Positions 22,833 through 35,479 of a stretch of DNA of 64,000 bases are shown here, one piece after another; position 1 is the stretch's first letter; each line of letters starts with the position of its first letter. Origin of the DNA: Anastatus disparis (Eukaryota > Arthropoda > Insecta > Hymenoptera > Eupelmidae). Made by a program: the position numbers and the translations under genes. The DNA lies in contig JAFFSR010000307.1 in assembly GCA_017163975.1 (NCBI GenBank), positions 2,243,001-2,307,000 of the forward strand, written 5' to 3'. The notes beneath the pieces were generated by a model that was not told the DNA's origin, did no database searches, and saw only the letters and a program-made list of their open reading frames with translations.

Positions 22833-24521
22833 GAGTCTCTCGTGAAGTGACCGGGCTATTTTAGAATGGCTTTCCTAATTAGATTTTTTTTTGTTGTTGC
22901 TACCTATCGCGCGTTATAAATTTTATTCGCAAAGGTCTCTCCTTAAGTGACCAGAGCAAACAAAAGTGTAACAAGATTATGAAAATGTGGTATAAAAATT
23001 TTAATAAGTAGAATTAAATAAAATAATTTTTGTCGAAACTATTGAGTCAATAATAGCTTACTAGGAGAGTGTCACACCTCCGGATCACTGATTTTGCTCA
23101 AACTTCGGGATAAGTTTTCAGATGATAAAATATGGAAAAAGCTAAAGTTATAGTCATAAATACTCAATATTTCCCTAGTTACAGGCAATTAAAGAAAATC
23201 ACTAAAAAAGTTACTAGATTTTTAAACACATATAGTTCTTTAGCATTGATAGCTACAAGCTTGAAACTTTTTTTAAATTAAAGCTAAGCTCAAATCCTTT
23301 CGAATTAGTAGTTATAGCATATAAAAATATTATTTTTTCCCAAAGTTAGAATGTGATAAACATTGGACCTGATTTTTCTTTTAAAAACATTAATTAATAA
23401 TAAAAGCTGAAATTAGGTCCAATCCTTATTAAGCTCTAACTTTGGGAAAAAATAATATTTTGATATGCTATAACTACTGTTTCGAAAGGATTTGAGCTCA
23501 GATTTAATAAGAAGTTTCAAGCATGTAGCTATCGACGCTAAAGGACTATATGCGTTTAAAAATCTAGTAACTTTTTTAGTGATTTTCTTTAATTGCCTTT
23601 CTTTTTTTTGCCCAGATGTCTACTCATTTAATCACTACAACTTTTTAACTAGGTACTTGATTCTTTACATTCTTGTTCTTTAATTGCCTGTAACTAGGGA
23701 AATATTGAGTATTTATGACTATAACTTTAGCTTTTTCCATATTTTATCATCTGAAAATTTATCCCGAAGTTTGAGCAAAATCCGTGATCCGGAGGTGTGA
23801 CACTCTCCTAGTTAGTCTTTCCTGAAGTGACCGAGATATTTTTGAATGACTCGCCTATTCGTTTTTATTTGTAGCTACCCTACGCGTTATAATTTAAATT
23901 CATAAATGTCTCTCCTTAAGTGACCAGAATAAATCGAAATTATAAAACTTCTTTTAATTTTAGTATTTTTCCTTTGGGTATGTCCGTCCCAAAAGGAATT
24001 ATAAATGCGTCGAAATGTACGTTTGTGCTAGTTAGTCCTTTGCTTTTATTTTTGTTTTATTTTCTTTTTCATGAAATTCTTATTCAACAAATCAATGTAT
24101 AATTTTTTTTAAAAGAAGATTTTCCTTTGACTAAACGACTATTTTTTAAATTTATTTTAAATAAATGGAAAAACTACGTCTTCTTTTTTTATTTCTATAT
24201 TAAAGAAGAGAAAAATTTATAGCGACCAAACAAAAGTCCCTCCCGAAGTGACCAATGTACAGCTGATATAAAGTTTCCTATAAAGTTAGAAAATATTCGG
24301 TCTCTCGTGAATTGACCAAAAATATTTTTAAACTCTGTAATTCCTCTTTTACAAGAAACCCAAAAGAAAAAAAAATATATGAAAACAAGTAAATAAAAAT
24401 TTTATTAAAAGATGTAAATTACTATTTAGAAAAAGTTCAAGTTTATTAACTAATTTGCCCTTTCGGCATAGAAATTAAGTACTAACCGACAAGGAATATT
24501 ATAGTCTCTCGTGAAGTGACC
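22833..24521 (+). repeat. Seven dispersed copies of an 18-bp motif
   Basis: GTCTCTCSTGAAGTGACC (S is C or G) and close variants occur, all in the same orientation, near 22835, 22935, 23815, 23908, 24236, 24300 and 24504. The intervening DNA is mostly unrelated, apart from a partly repeated stretch (GCTACC...GCGTTATAA) before two of the copies. A MITE (23061-23811) separates the second from the third. Confidence 0.8.
23061..23811. mobile_element. TTA-flanked MITE with CTAGGAGAGTGTCACACC ends
   Basis: The 751-bp element lies between TTA (23058-23060) and TTA (23812-23814). Termini CTAGGAGAGTGTCACACCTC are mirrored exactly, and the arms pair for several hundred bases. The duplication type suggests PIF/Harbinger. 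Confidence 0.85.
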
Positions 24522-24608
24522 GTAATCTTAACTTGTTTGGTTAAGTTATAATTTCTTTTCTTTTAGATTTTAATAGATTATAAAAAAAATTTTTTTTTTT
24601 GTTGATAC

Positions 24609-27600
24609 TGTTACGGGTGGAATATTCTAGAAAATAATAAAACGTAGAAGCATAAGAAATATATCCCATACAGCATGAAAGGACTTTGAAAGGATTCTGA
24701 AAGGATTCATGAAAGGACTACAATCTTTCAGAAATATATCACTGAAAGGATTCTGAAATAATTCTATATCCAAAATATTATTCTTTTAAAAATAATACAA
24801 AAAAATATTTCATAAAGAACTCACAAGACATTTCAAAATCCTTTCAATGGAAGAATTCTGTAAGGATCCATGAATTCTTTTGGTAATAATTCGTAAATCT
24901 TTTCATACATCTTCCATTGAAAGGATTCTGTAAGAATGATTAGAAATATTTTTAAAATATTTCATTGTATTATTTCTAAACGGAATATACCCCGGACATA
25001 GAATCATTACAGAATCCTTTTAATGAAAGAATTCTGTAAGGATCCATGAATTCTTTTGGTAATAATGCATTAATCTTTTTATATATCTTTAGTTGAGAGA
25101 CGTATAAAGTTGTAGAAACTTTATTCTTTCCTGTATTATTTAAGAATCAATTTAGAATTAATACACACACACACATACGCGCGCACACACACGCACACAC
25201 ACGCACACACACACACACACACACGCACACATATTAATTATTTATAGGGTTACGAATAGTTTCACAGCGGTTAAAATCGAAGTTATCATAACACAGACAT
25301 CGAACGCATAACAATTTATAGTTTCCATTTTAGATTCTTATTTTCCTTATATATGAAACGGGAAGCACTCTTACCGCTTACGAGAGTAAGAGATACCGCC
25401 ATCAAGTGGATAAATTATAAACTAATCCCGAAAATATTTTTAAATAATTCTGTTATATTTCACGTTTTCTTTCAAAAAGTCCTTTCAAAGTCCATTGAGT
25501 AAGGATTCATGTAATAACTTTTATTCTCGTCATGATAAGTTCTTTCATGAGTTATTTCAAAAAGATTTCAAAATTATTCCATGTATGATTTCTTAAGACT
25601 TTACCAAAATATTGCATGAATTATTATATGAATGCTTTTTGAAAGAATCTCGAAATGATTCGGTGAAAGAATACCTTAGATCATTCCGAAAATCTTTCTG
25701 AATTATTTTACTACTGGAACCTTCGAAAGAGTTCTCAGTTCTTTCTTGTTCCCTTTCAAGAAGTCTTTTCAAAGTCCTTTCAGTAAGGATTTATGTAATA
25801 ACTTTTATTTTCATCATAAGTTATTTCATGAAATATTTCAAAAAGATTTCAAAATTATTTCATGTAAGATTTCGTGCGACATTACCAAAACATTGCATGA
25901 ATTATTACATGAATGCTTTTTGAAAGAATCTTGAAATGATTTGGTGAAAGAATACCTTAGATCATCCCAAAAATCTTTCTAAATTATTTTCTGAATTTAA
26001 TCGTTATAAGATTTCAGAGTTGTTTCTTGTTTCCTTTCAAGTAGTCTTTTCAAAGTCCTTTCAGTAAGGATTCATGTAATAATTTTTATCCTCATCATAA
26101 GTTATATCATGAAATATTTCAAAAAGATTTCAAAATTTTTCATGGAAGATTTCGTGCAACTTTATCAAAACATTGCATGAATTATTACACGAATGCTTTT
26201 TAAAAGAATCTTGAAATGATTTGGTAAAAGAATACCTTAGATCATCCCAAAAACCTTTCTAAATTATTTTCTGAATTTAACCGTTGGAAGATTTCAGAGT
26301 TGTTTCTTGTTTCCTTTCAAGTAGTCTTTTCAAAGCCCTTTCAGTAAGGATGCATGCAATAATTTTTATTTTCATTATAAGTTATTTCATGAAATATTTC
26401 AAAAAGATTTCAAAATTATTTCATGTATGATTTCTTAAGACTTTACCAAAATATTGCATAAATTATTTCATGAAAGCTTCTTGAATGAATCTTGAAATAA
26501 TTAGGTGAAAAAATACCTTGGATCATTCCAAAAATCTTTCTAAATTATTTTACGACTGGATCCTTCGAAAGATTTCTGAGTTCTTTCTTGTTTCCTTTCA
26601 AGAAGTCCTTTCAAAGTCCTTTCAGTAAGGATTTATATAATAACTTTTGTTCTCATCATAAGTTATTTTATGAAATATTTCAAAAAGATTTCAAAATTAT
26701 TTCATGTATGATTTCTTAAGACTTTACCAAAATATTGCATGAATTATTTCATGAAAGCTTTTTGAATAAATCTTGAAATGATTCGGTGAAAGAATACCTT
26801 GGATCATTCCGAAAATCTTTCTAAATTATTTTATGATTAGAACCTTCGTAAGATTTCTGAGTTCTTTCTTGTTTCCTTACAAGAAGTTTTTTAAAGTACT
26901 TTCAGTAAGGATTCATGTAATAACTTTTATCATCATAATAAGTTCTTTCATGAATTATTTCAAAAAGATTTTAAAATTATTTCATGTAAGGATTCGTGAG
27001 ATTTGACGAAAATCTTACATGAAATTATTACGTTAAAGCTTTTTGGAAGAATATTGAAATTATTCGGTGAAAGAATAACTTAGATTATTTCGAAAATCTT
27101 TCTGAATTATTTTACGACTAGAAACTTCGAAAGAGTTTTGAGTTCTTTCTTGTTTCCTTTCAAGAAGTCTTTTCAAATTCCGTTTAGTAAGGATTCATGT
27201 AATAACTTTTGTTCTCATCATAAGTTATTTCATGAAATATTTCAAAAAGATTTCAAAATTATTTCATGTATAATTTCTTGAGACTTTACCAAAATATTGC
27301 ATGAATTATTTCATGAAAGCTTTTTGAAAGAATCTTGAAATGATTTGGTGAAAGAATACCTTAGATCATTCCGAAAAACTTTCTAAATTATTTTCTGACT
27401 TGAATCGTTGGAAGATTTCAGAGTTGTTTCTTGTTTCCTTTCAAGAAGTTCTTTCAAAGTCCTTTCAGTAAGGATTCGTGTAATATTTCATGTCTTAACT
27501 TTCGTTTTCTTTTTGGTATTATTTTTGTAAAGATTTTATAATCTTTCTGTGTATTATTTCATAAATTCTTTTCAAAAGAATATAGTTATCTTTTTAAGTT

Positions 27601-28223
27601 CTTTTTAAATGTTTTCAACGCATTATTACTTGTAATATTTCATGAAATTATTTAAAAATTCTTTCATGCTGTGTGGGATTAAACTAAATGAATAAGCCAG
27701 TATGAAAGCGCTGACTAGACGTCTGAAACCAGCTAGCAACAACTTGTGATCGAAAGAAATGATGACGAACTAGCTGACAAGTTAAGACCTGTAGAGAACG
27801 AACAAAGTGAAGCATGGAAAAACAGAAGCCACGAGGTAGAAACTTCTAGAAGAATAAAGAAGTGGGAAACAACGAACCCAGTAAGTATAAATACGACCGG
27901 GCGAACCACGCCGCGGCCTACTAGGCTACGAGGCATTAGAGCACCAAGAGAGATGTAGACTACTCGAACCCGACCAGAGCATAAAGAAGCACGAATCCAC
28001 GATCGGCGCAGCGAGGACGTATCAGCGATTTTACACCAGTAGTACAGTAGACACATCTCTCTCTCTCTCGCGACTAACGTAATAATAAATCAAACAGTTC
28101 ATTTTAAATATCGTCTTATTAAATTAATTACCTTCACGCAATTTGACTACTTGGATTTACCAAGCTTAGTCGTGATAAAAAGATACCCACAATATAATAA
28201 ATCAATTACGTGAAAACGTAACA
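24609..28223. repeat. Solo LTR, split by a 3-kb insert
   Basis: Starts TGTTACGGGTGG and ends AAAACGTAACA, with the 4-bp duplication ATAC at 24605-24608 and 28224-28227. Removing the insert at 24663-27679 leaves about 600 bp, the size of an insect gypsy LTR, including a TATAAATACGACC box near 27887 and AATAAA signals. No internal retroelement sequence accompanies it, so it is a solo LTR formed by recombination between two LTRs. Confidence 0.8.
24663..27679. mobile_element. 3-kb element with ATCCCAYACAGCATGAAAG ends and 285-bp tandem repeats
   Basis: Terminal inverted repeat ATCCCATACAGCATGAAAG (24663-24681) against its inverse at 27661-27679. From about 25450 to 27480 lie eight diverged units of about 285 bp (starts near 25455, 25745, 26025, 26315, 26585, 26870, 27150, 27430), each with CCTTTCAAGAAGTCTTTTC, CTTTCAGTAAGGATTCATGT and TTTCAAAAAGATTTCAAAAT. 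A (CA)n tract lies at 25163-25232. No ORF beyond repeat artefacts. Confidence 0.78.
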
Positions 28224-28227
28224 ATAC

Positions 28228-29506
28228 AAAATTACTTACGCTTAGAAAAGAATATAAGGTAAACTCCTTTTAGAAATAAAAAGATGTTATTTAAATTTAA
28301 AGTTATTTATTCAATTAAAAAAAACTGTGATACAAAATTAACAAAATATTTTTTCGGATTTATTTACTATCAAAAATTTTAAATCTAAATTGAATCGAGT
28401 TATGAAAGAAAAAGTAAAATTTTTTTGAAAATCCTTCAAGTTACAATAAGTATGAATCTGTTCTGATAGAAAATTAAAACAGTAAATCACGATAAAAAAA
28501 AATGAGAAAAATTTCTAAGTTAATTCAAGAAAATGAAATTTTAGAGAAAAATTCTAAGTTCGATCTCGAGAAATGAACTCGAGCGAGAAAAATTATGGAG
28601 TGTGTGTACATCGGTCGGTCAGGCCCTTTTTATACCTAAACAACTAATACTGTAGCATGCTAATAGATAATCTACAAAATTATCTAACAATTTTCTCCAA
28701 TTAGAGAAAATTGTTTTTCTAACGCTTTTTTTACATGATTTCTATTGGCCTTTGCTTTTCTTAAGAGGTCAGAGAGGGACCTTAAACCCTCCTAAAATTT
28801 GAACTTTGACCTTGAGTAATGTGTAAGACAAAGAGAGAAACTAGGGTATAGAAGTTTTTCTTGCAGCAGAGGGGGTATATCTGGAAAGATATGCCACCTC
28901 TCTTAGAGAAGCCCTATTTTGTCTCTTGATCTTTTACAATTTTTCTTAAATTGTTAAAAATCATTATAAATCGTTATTAACTAATTATGGTCTAAATTAA
29001 ATATCTCTATAATATTGCAATTAAAATTCTCTTTAAAACGATATAAAATATGCCTATTAAGCTAGAATTTAATGATTTTAAAAAGAGAAATTGATATAGT
29101 ATTTCCTTGTTATTTAATTTTATTTGCAATATTATTCGACACATATGTAAAATTACAGTTTCTTACGAATCGCCATTGTTAATAATTTTTTTAATTTTTT
29201 TTCTTCTTGTGTTTTTCGCTCCTTAAATTTTCTCTTGAATTAATTTAATAATTATTTTTATTGCTATTTAAAAGGGGAACAATTATGACCAAATAATAAT
29301 AAGATCGAAAAAAATCATTTTGTTTAAAAAGTTAAAATAAAATTTGAAAATGAAAGAACGCTTGCATGACCGTACATCTAAAGAAGCGAGGTTTATAGCT
29401 TACAGATCTGTACGTTACAAGTGTGTGCATCCTTAAAGGAATCAAGGAAAGAAGCTAAAACAGAAATATTATTTGAGGTTAGAATTGTTTCCCTTTATTA
29501 ACTTAA
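28228..29506. other. AT-rich interior of the 13.6-kb element
   Basis: No gene, no defined repeat. Contains short self-complementary strings only (for example AATTGTTAAAAATC). Confidence 0.35.
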
Positions 29507-29654
29507 CCTTTTAAAGACGAGACTGGTCGATATTTCGACCACTCAAGTATCATAATATTTTTGAGTTTTTTAATATAATATTATCCTCAAAATCACTCAA
29601 AAATATTATGATACTTGAGTGGTCGAAATATCGACCAGTCCCGTCCTTAAAAGG
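29507..29654. mobile_element. TTAA-flanked hairpin, family 3
   Basis: TTAA (29503-29506), CCTTTTAAAGACGAGACTGG, a perfect stem GGTCGATATTTCGACCACTC plus TATCATAATATTTTTGAGT with its inverse, then TTAA (29655-29658). At 148 bp it is one of the shortest of the TTAA guild; CGATATTTCG inside the stem is itself palindromic. Confidence 0.8.
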
Positions 29655-29658
29655 TTAA

Positions 29659-29938
29659 TATTGTAAATTTTTTTCTTTTTTCCTTATATAAAAATAATGA
29701 TTAAAAACAAAATAAAAATTATTTATCAAAAACTTTTTATGCATCTAAAATTTTTAATATTAAAATTCGCTATAATGTGCGTATATTAATTAATTAATCT
29801 TAATTACTATTAAATCTATTTCTTTATGATTGTGATTAAAAGTAAATTATTTTTGTAAATATTTGGAATTGAAATTATAAAATTTTCCTCGCATAGAAAA
29901 GAAAAGTTTTGGTTTTCGTTTCTATGACATGTGTATAC

Positions 29939-30003
<65 letters not shown>

Positions 30004-30417
30004 CATGACATGAACGTCTTCGTATCTGTTCGACTTAGGAATTTTTATAGCTTTCAGCTGTACCGATAACTAAACGCGTGTTTGTTTTTTTTTCTTCATC
30101 TTTGGAAAAATAAGATGAGAACTATGAGAAAATAATTTTTAAATGTTTTGTATTTTGATAGAATTAAAAATTATTTTATTTAATAGAGATTTTTATTATT
30201 CCTTTTACGCATAAACAGATACAGTGATCGTTCGGTTTTTACCTTAGACGACCTGAGTACTTTACTATTATTATTGGACTTGAATAATAAAAATTAAATT
30301 TCGCATGAATGTAAAAGTATAAAAAATTTAATTGTTTGATCCGATTATGTTTATAAATGTACGTATAATTCGTTTACATAGTTAGGTATATCCACCTATA
30401 TATAGTTATGGCCGTAC

Positions 30418-30449
<32 letters not shown>

Positions 30450-31864
30450 ATATATAGGTGCATATACACTTGCCGAGCTGACCCGCCTACGGTGCATACA
30501 CGCTCAAGAGCTTCGGCTCCTAAGTCTTTTATTGCCGTTTGCTTTCCTTTTTGGGGTTTTCCTTTTTATTAGTATTACTAAAAATTTCTTAAATTATAAA
30601 ATAATTTCAAAAATTTTCTCATTAGATGTGTTTGACATTACACTTATGGATGCTTTAGGTTTCTTAAACTTCCGAAGCGCACCTAGAGGAACTCAAAATA
30701 AGTCAAACATATGAAAAAATATTTACTTTTTAACTGGGAAAGGGGTCTCGGACTCAAAAGGTTAAAATAAAAAATAAAATTTCTAAAAATTTCATTCTTT
30801 GTAAAAAAGTAAATTTGCAGTGCTAAAAATAATTCATGTTAATTTAAAATCATTTTTTTTCAATTTTTATTCAAACTTTTTTTTTAATTGTCTATTAAAT
30901 CGATATTTTTCCATTTTTTATAATTTAACATTTTATCGCTAAAATATACAGCATGAATTCTTTCTTTATAAAGATTTAATTATGAATATTTTTCTAAGAT
31001 CACATTTTAATCCTCGAAAATGAGCATAAAATGTTATTATTTTATCAGCATTACATAGGTAGAAAAACATTTTATATTGGTTAAAGAATTAGCTATAAAA
31101 ACTCCCATTTTCAACTCTTCATTTCAAAGCAATAGGCATAAAATAGTAAAAAAATCGTTTTAATTTCTACTAGGGTATTAGACTGATAAATAATTCTATA
31201 CATACCACTAAAATATTTCTTTATATGAAACCTAGATTTTAGTGTTTACTTATCAATTAAAGAATCGTTATTATTATTAGAAATATTAATCCATTGTTCA
31301 TATTTAAGTATTTAATAATTAAACTTTTAAATACATAATTTTTTAAAGGAATTTATAAAAAAATTAAGTTTTTTTTGACACATTGTTAATATAATGTGGG
31401 AATGCTTGAAAATCTCAAATTACAATATTGTAAAAGGCATACTGCAATTTAGTAAACGAATTTTAGCAAACGAATACAGTAAAAGAAATAAGAAATGATA
31501 ATAATTGAAAAGTAATAATATTATGTAAAATTTAATAGTCTTAATGATATTAAATAAAACATTAATTAACAACATGCTTTAAGAAAAAAATTCATTTTTG
31601 ATTAATTCATAAAATTAAAAGTTTTGCTCATTTTTCTCATATATAAGTTATTTATTTTCATTGCTATTTATAAATTTTTGTTAAATAAGTTTTTCAAATT
31701 TAATATATTTATGTCTTATTTAGAATTTAGACATAAAATAATTGTCCTAAGACAGTTGAGTTCTACAGGGTACTATCACCCAACAAGCAAACGGTGTCAA
31801 AGAGAGAATTAAAAAAGAATTCTTTATGTATACTTCCGTAAACGAAAGTATCAATAAAGAGTTC
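29659..31864. other. AT-rich stretch with TA/TG microsatellites, no gene
   Basis: (TA)n at 29943-30000 and a TA/TG tract at about 30418-30455. Open frames here are short, compositionally biased and without motifs. Confidence 0.4.
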
Positions 31865-31868
31865 TTAA

Positions 31869-32249
31869 GAAGGGGCCGAACTATCTGTCTTTGTCTAATA
31901 GCGTTTTTCATCATTTATGTAAACACTATCCGGTATAACAAGAAAAAAATAGCAGACCCCGCTAGATATTAGTATAATAAGTAAATTTTGTAATAACAAC
32001 CAAATTTTTTCACTGCGTAGTTTTTGAATAATTAGAGACCTACCAAAAAAAGATAGGTTATATTCTAGATTGCTAGTAGGTCTCTAATTAGTCAAAAACT
32101 ATGCAGTAAAAAATTTGGTTGTTGTTACAAAATTTACTAATTATACTAATATCTAGCGGGGGCTGCTATTTTTTTCTTTTTATACCGGATAGTGTTTATA
32201 TAAATGATGAAAAACGCTATTAGACAAAGACAGATAGTTCGGCCCCTTC
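31869..32249. mobile_element. TTAA-flanked MITE, family 4
   Basis: GAAGGGGCCGAACTATCTGT is mirrored at the right end. TTAA lies at 31865-31868 and 32250-32253. Arms of about 180 bp are nearly identical, around a short centre with CTAGATTGCTAG. It abuts the next MITE, sharing one TTAA. Confidence 0.88.
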
Positions 32250-32253
32250 TTAA

Positions 32254-32634
32254 GAGGGGGTCACGTATCTCTGTCCTTTTCTAATCAAAGAATTGAGTTT
32301 TTTACACAAACTAACAACTTTAGCAAAAAATGAAGAGAAAGCCGCATCTCGTAATAAAAAAAGCAATATTTTCTTTGATAAGAAAGAATTAATTTTATTG
32401 CTTCGTTTTCAAGAAAACCTTGAAAAACCAAATTGTCCACCCTAACCTCTATGATTTAAGTTTTTCAAGGTTTTTTTGAAAACGAAGCAATAAAATTAAT
32501 TCTTTCTTATCAAAGAAAATATTGCTATTTTTGATACCAGATGCGGCCTTCTCTTCATTTTTTGGTAAAGTTGTTAGTTTGTGTAAAAAACTCAATTCTT
32601 TGATTAGAAAAGGACAGAGATACGTGACCTCCTC
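32254..32634. mobile_element. TTAA-flanked MITE, family 5, copy 1
   Basis: GAGGGGGTCACGTATCTCTG and its inverse (CAGAGATACGTGACCTCCTC), with TTAA at 32250-32253 and 32635-32638. A second copy lies at 60547-60926. The centre has GGTTTTCTTGAAAACGAAGC strings facing each other and a unique TTGTCCACCCTAACCTC. Confidence 0.88.
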
Positions 32635-32849
32635 TTAATGATTGCTTTGTTTATTCACGAATGTCCGACCACTTTAGTTTTTAAAGTATTCACAAAGTAT
32701 TCACAAACAATTCTTTTGATTGAATCAAATTCGCAAAATACTTTTTTTCATCATAAAATTATAAATAATTCTTCTATTTTACATGATTATGAAAAATAAA
32801 AAATGTTATAATTGATTAAAAATAAGCTATTTAATTAAAAAAAAAAAAA

Positions 32850-32945
32850 ATTATTTGTTCGAGATTCGAACCACGGTTCTTCAGGATGTCAAACAAAATA
32901 AAAAAAGTGTTGCCCATGACTTAGTCTACTTGGCTACCAACTCAT
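32850..32945 (-). other. tRNA-like sequence with Pol III signals (pseudo-tRNA or SINE head)
   Basis: On the minus strand a box A-like TAGCCAAGTAGACTAAG is followed about 55 bp later by the box B-like GGTTCGAATCTC and then a T-run at about 32840, a Pol III terminator. The length and a long middle insertion would fit a class II tRNA, but the acceptor and T stems pair poorly. A degenerate tRNA-derived sequence is more likely than a functional gene. Confidence 0.4.
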
Positions 32946-33770
32946 CTGTTAATAAATTCTCGAAATTTGTACACGTTCATTGGTATAAGCAGAAGAAATG
33001 TTAGTAAATTTGTTAGTTAATTATTCATGGTTAATAATATTAGCCAAACTACATTTTTATTTGAATAACTTAAGTAAAAATTTATTAAATATTCAAGAGA
33101 TACCTTAATTTAATAAAAGAAATTTTTTGTGAAGTCATGGTTAATATTTATATATTTTGTTTTATAAAATGTTAACAATTTTTTTGTTTAAAATAGATCA
33201 AAATTATTTATATTATTAAATGATTAATAAAATTGAATTTTTACATTTTATAAAATTATAAGGAATTTCAAGTTTTCAATTTTGAATTTCATGAAAATCA
33301 AAATTAAAAATGATTTTAAAATAATCTGAGAAGCAATAAAATATCCATTACATCTTTCGATTTTTGAAAGTGACTAAGTTACTAGAAAATCAGTGTTTCA
33401 AAAGTATACTTTTTGACTACTTTATGAATACTTTGGATTATGATTGCTGTTTCAAAAAAGAATTCTTTATGAATACTTTCTTAATCCTTTTAAAATATTT
33501 ATAAAGATAAGTTGAAGAGTTGTTTTTTATTTAAATTTTGTGGAAGAATACTTTGTGAATATTTTATGAATACTTTATTAATATATTTTATATTCACTTC
33601 AGAGCGGACATTCGTGAATTCTTAAAGAATTCTTTTTTCTAGATGTGTGCTAATTGGGTACTTATTTTCGATTAATTTTCTTGTGATTTCCATTAGATTT
33701 TGGTAGCAATTTCGTCGGCCGCATATTCTAGTGTACTCTACATTTTATTTAAAACAGAAAAAATCCCAGG
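32946..33770. other. AT-rich stretch, no gene
   Basis: Nothing recognised. Contains repeated AAGAATACTTTGTGAATA-like strings that suggest local degenerate duplication. Confidence 0.35.
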
Positions 33771-34244
33771 ATGGACATGTGGTAATCACAAAACCATACT
33801 ACGTAACAATGACATGGTCCGATTGTCGGACTGAAAAAGATCTGCAGAAAATTTGCCGGACATTATGATCTTATGGTTTCATAATTAATTATCAAGTAAT
33901 CCTATAAAAATTGGCTATGTGGTCATCGCATAACATAACCCTGTCCTATCGACATAATTCAAATGGTAGACTCATCTAACGCAGAATTATTTTTGTCGGC
34001 CATACATTATTTGATTTTCGTTATAAAAATATCTTTTAGTTCCATGTAAAAAAAAGTGTGTGGTCATTGCATAACAATACATCGTCAAATCGACATGTTT
34101 AATAATTAATTATTAAAAAACGCAGCGGTTTCGAGAGTGTTCGTAGATGAAAAGTTTGGTGGACTCGACAAAATGAAGCCGCTTACAAAGTTCTAAGTAT
34201 GTGGTAATCATTTTTTAAAAAGGGTTCTGTACTGCGGACTATTA

Positions 34245-35410
34245 CCTAAAGATGGAGCAGAACATTTAGCTTCAGCATTAAAAAGCATGAATTAGTTGGC
34301 AAATTCTACTAAAGTATCTTTTTACAGAACAAGAAGCAAAAGTTTCGAACCATATTTTGAAGAAATGAAACATGATGGTAATGAAATTGTATATTGTAAA
34401 GATGTGGAAGGTTTGATGAATGAATTTAAGCCTAATGTATATAAAGTCGAAAAATGGAGATTGTTCATGGATTCATCAGACAAAAGTTTAAAAGCTGTAT
34501 TACTACACAACAGCAACTACTATGCCTCAGTTCCTATAGCGTATACCACTACAATGAAGGAAACATATGACAATCTCAAAATTATACTATAAAAAATTCA
34601 GTATGACAAACATAAACGGCTTATATCTGGCAATTTAAAAGATTCCGGTATTCTTTTATGACAGCAGTCTGGATTTACAAAGACGCCATGTTCCTTGTGC
34701 TTATGGGATAGAAGAGACGGTGCAAAGCACTATACAAATCATAAATTGCCTCGAAGACAATCACTCGAAATCGGAAAAAGTAACGTTATAGCTACTTCAT
34801 TGGTTGACCCGAAAAAAGTTCTCATTCCGCCATCACACATAAAACTTGGTGTAATAAAACAATTCGTTAAGGCTTCAAATAAAGATGGTCAGTGCTTCAA
34901 ATACTTGGAAAGCCAGTTTCCAAATAAATCGGATGCGAAATTAAATGAAGGTATTTTTGATGGTCCAGAAATTTGAAAAATGATGTCTTATGATCAGTTT
35001 ATTAGTTTCATGACAAACATTGAAAGAACTGCATGTCTTAGCTTCCAGGAAGTTACCGAAAACTTCTTGGGTAATCGCAGGAGCCCAAAATACAAAGAAA
35101 TTGTATCCAAAATGGTTGAGAACTTTGAGAAAATGAATTGCCTAATGAACTATAAATTACATTTTCTACACAATCACTAGGATAGTTAACCTGACAACTG
35201 TGGACATTATAGTGAAGAACAGGGAGAGCGTTTTCACCAAGCCATTAAAGTAATGGAGGAGCGTTATAAAGGTAGATGGGATACTAGTATGCTGACTAGA
35301 TTGCTGCTAGATGTTAAAAAGAGATTGCAAAACCACTGGAAAAAAACGTAAAAGGAAACCTTTGTACCGATCATTTGACGAGAAACGTGTAAGGTATTGT
35401 AAGAAAAAAT
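34245..35410 (+). pseudogene. Unclassified transposon gene, copy 2, 3' part
   Basis: Collinear with copy 1 (18740 down to 17558): KVSFYRTRSKSFEPYFEEMK, CSLCLWDRRDGAKHYTNH, VDPKKVLIPPSHIKLG, KQFVKASNKDGQCFKYLES, SFQEVTENFLGNRRSPKYK, SEEQGERFHQAIKVMEERYK. The Pro-Pro segment that is frameshifted in copy 1 is intact here. In-frame stops near 34590, 34974 and 35178 kill it. Copies 1 and 2 carry different lesions, so they diverged before dying. Confidence 0.75.
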
Positions 35411-35479
35411 AAATGGCATGAGGTTTGGTTTGTGTTACGCAAATTTTGTATATTTTGCCTTTAATTAACCATCTCTCTG

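Larger units (their letters stand above)
20666..34241. mobile_element. 13.6-kb TTA-flanked element with long inverted ends
   Basis: Flanked by TTA (20663-20665 and 34242-34244). Termini are TAGTCTGCAGTACAGAATCC and its near-perfect inverse; inverted similarity runs about 470 bp (20666-21139 and 33772-34241) and contains internal repeats of ATTACCACATA and GTCCGACAAA strings. The TTA duplication fits PIF/Harbinger-type insertion, but no Harbinger transposase is seen. The insertion splits the copy 2 gene exactly where copy 1 is continuous (after a GAGCTCAACTTA-like string). The interior holds nested MITEs, a solo LTR and AT-rich DNA. Confidence 0.78.

Noticed and set aside
27733..28056. 107-codon minus-strand frame with hydrophobic stretches
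   Set aside because: It lies within the solo LTR and overlaps its promoter region; it has no homology I can recognise.
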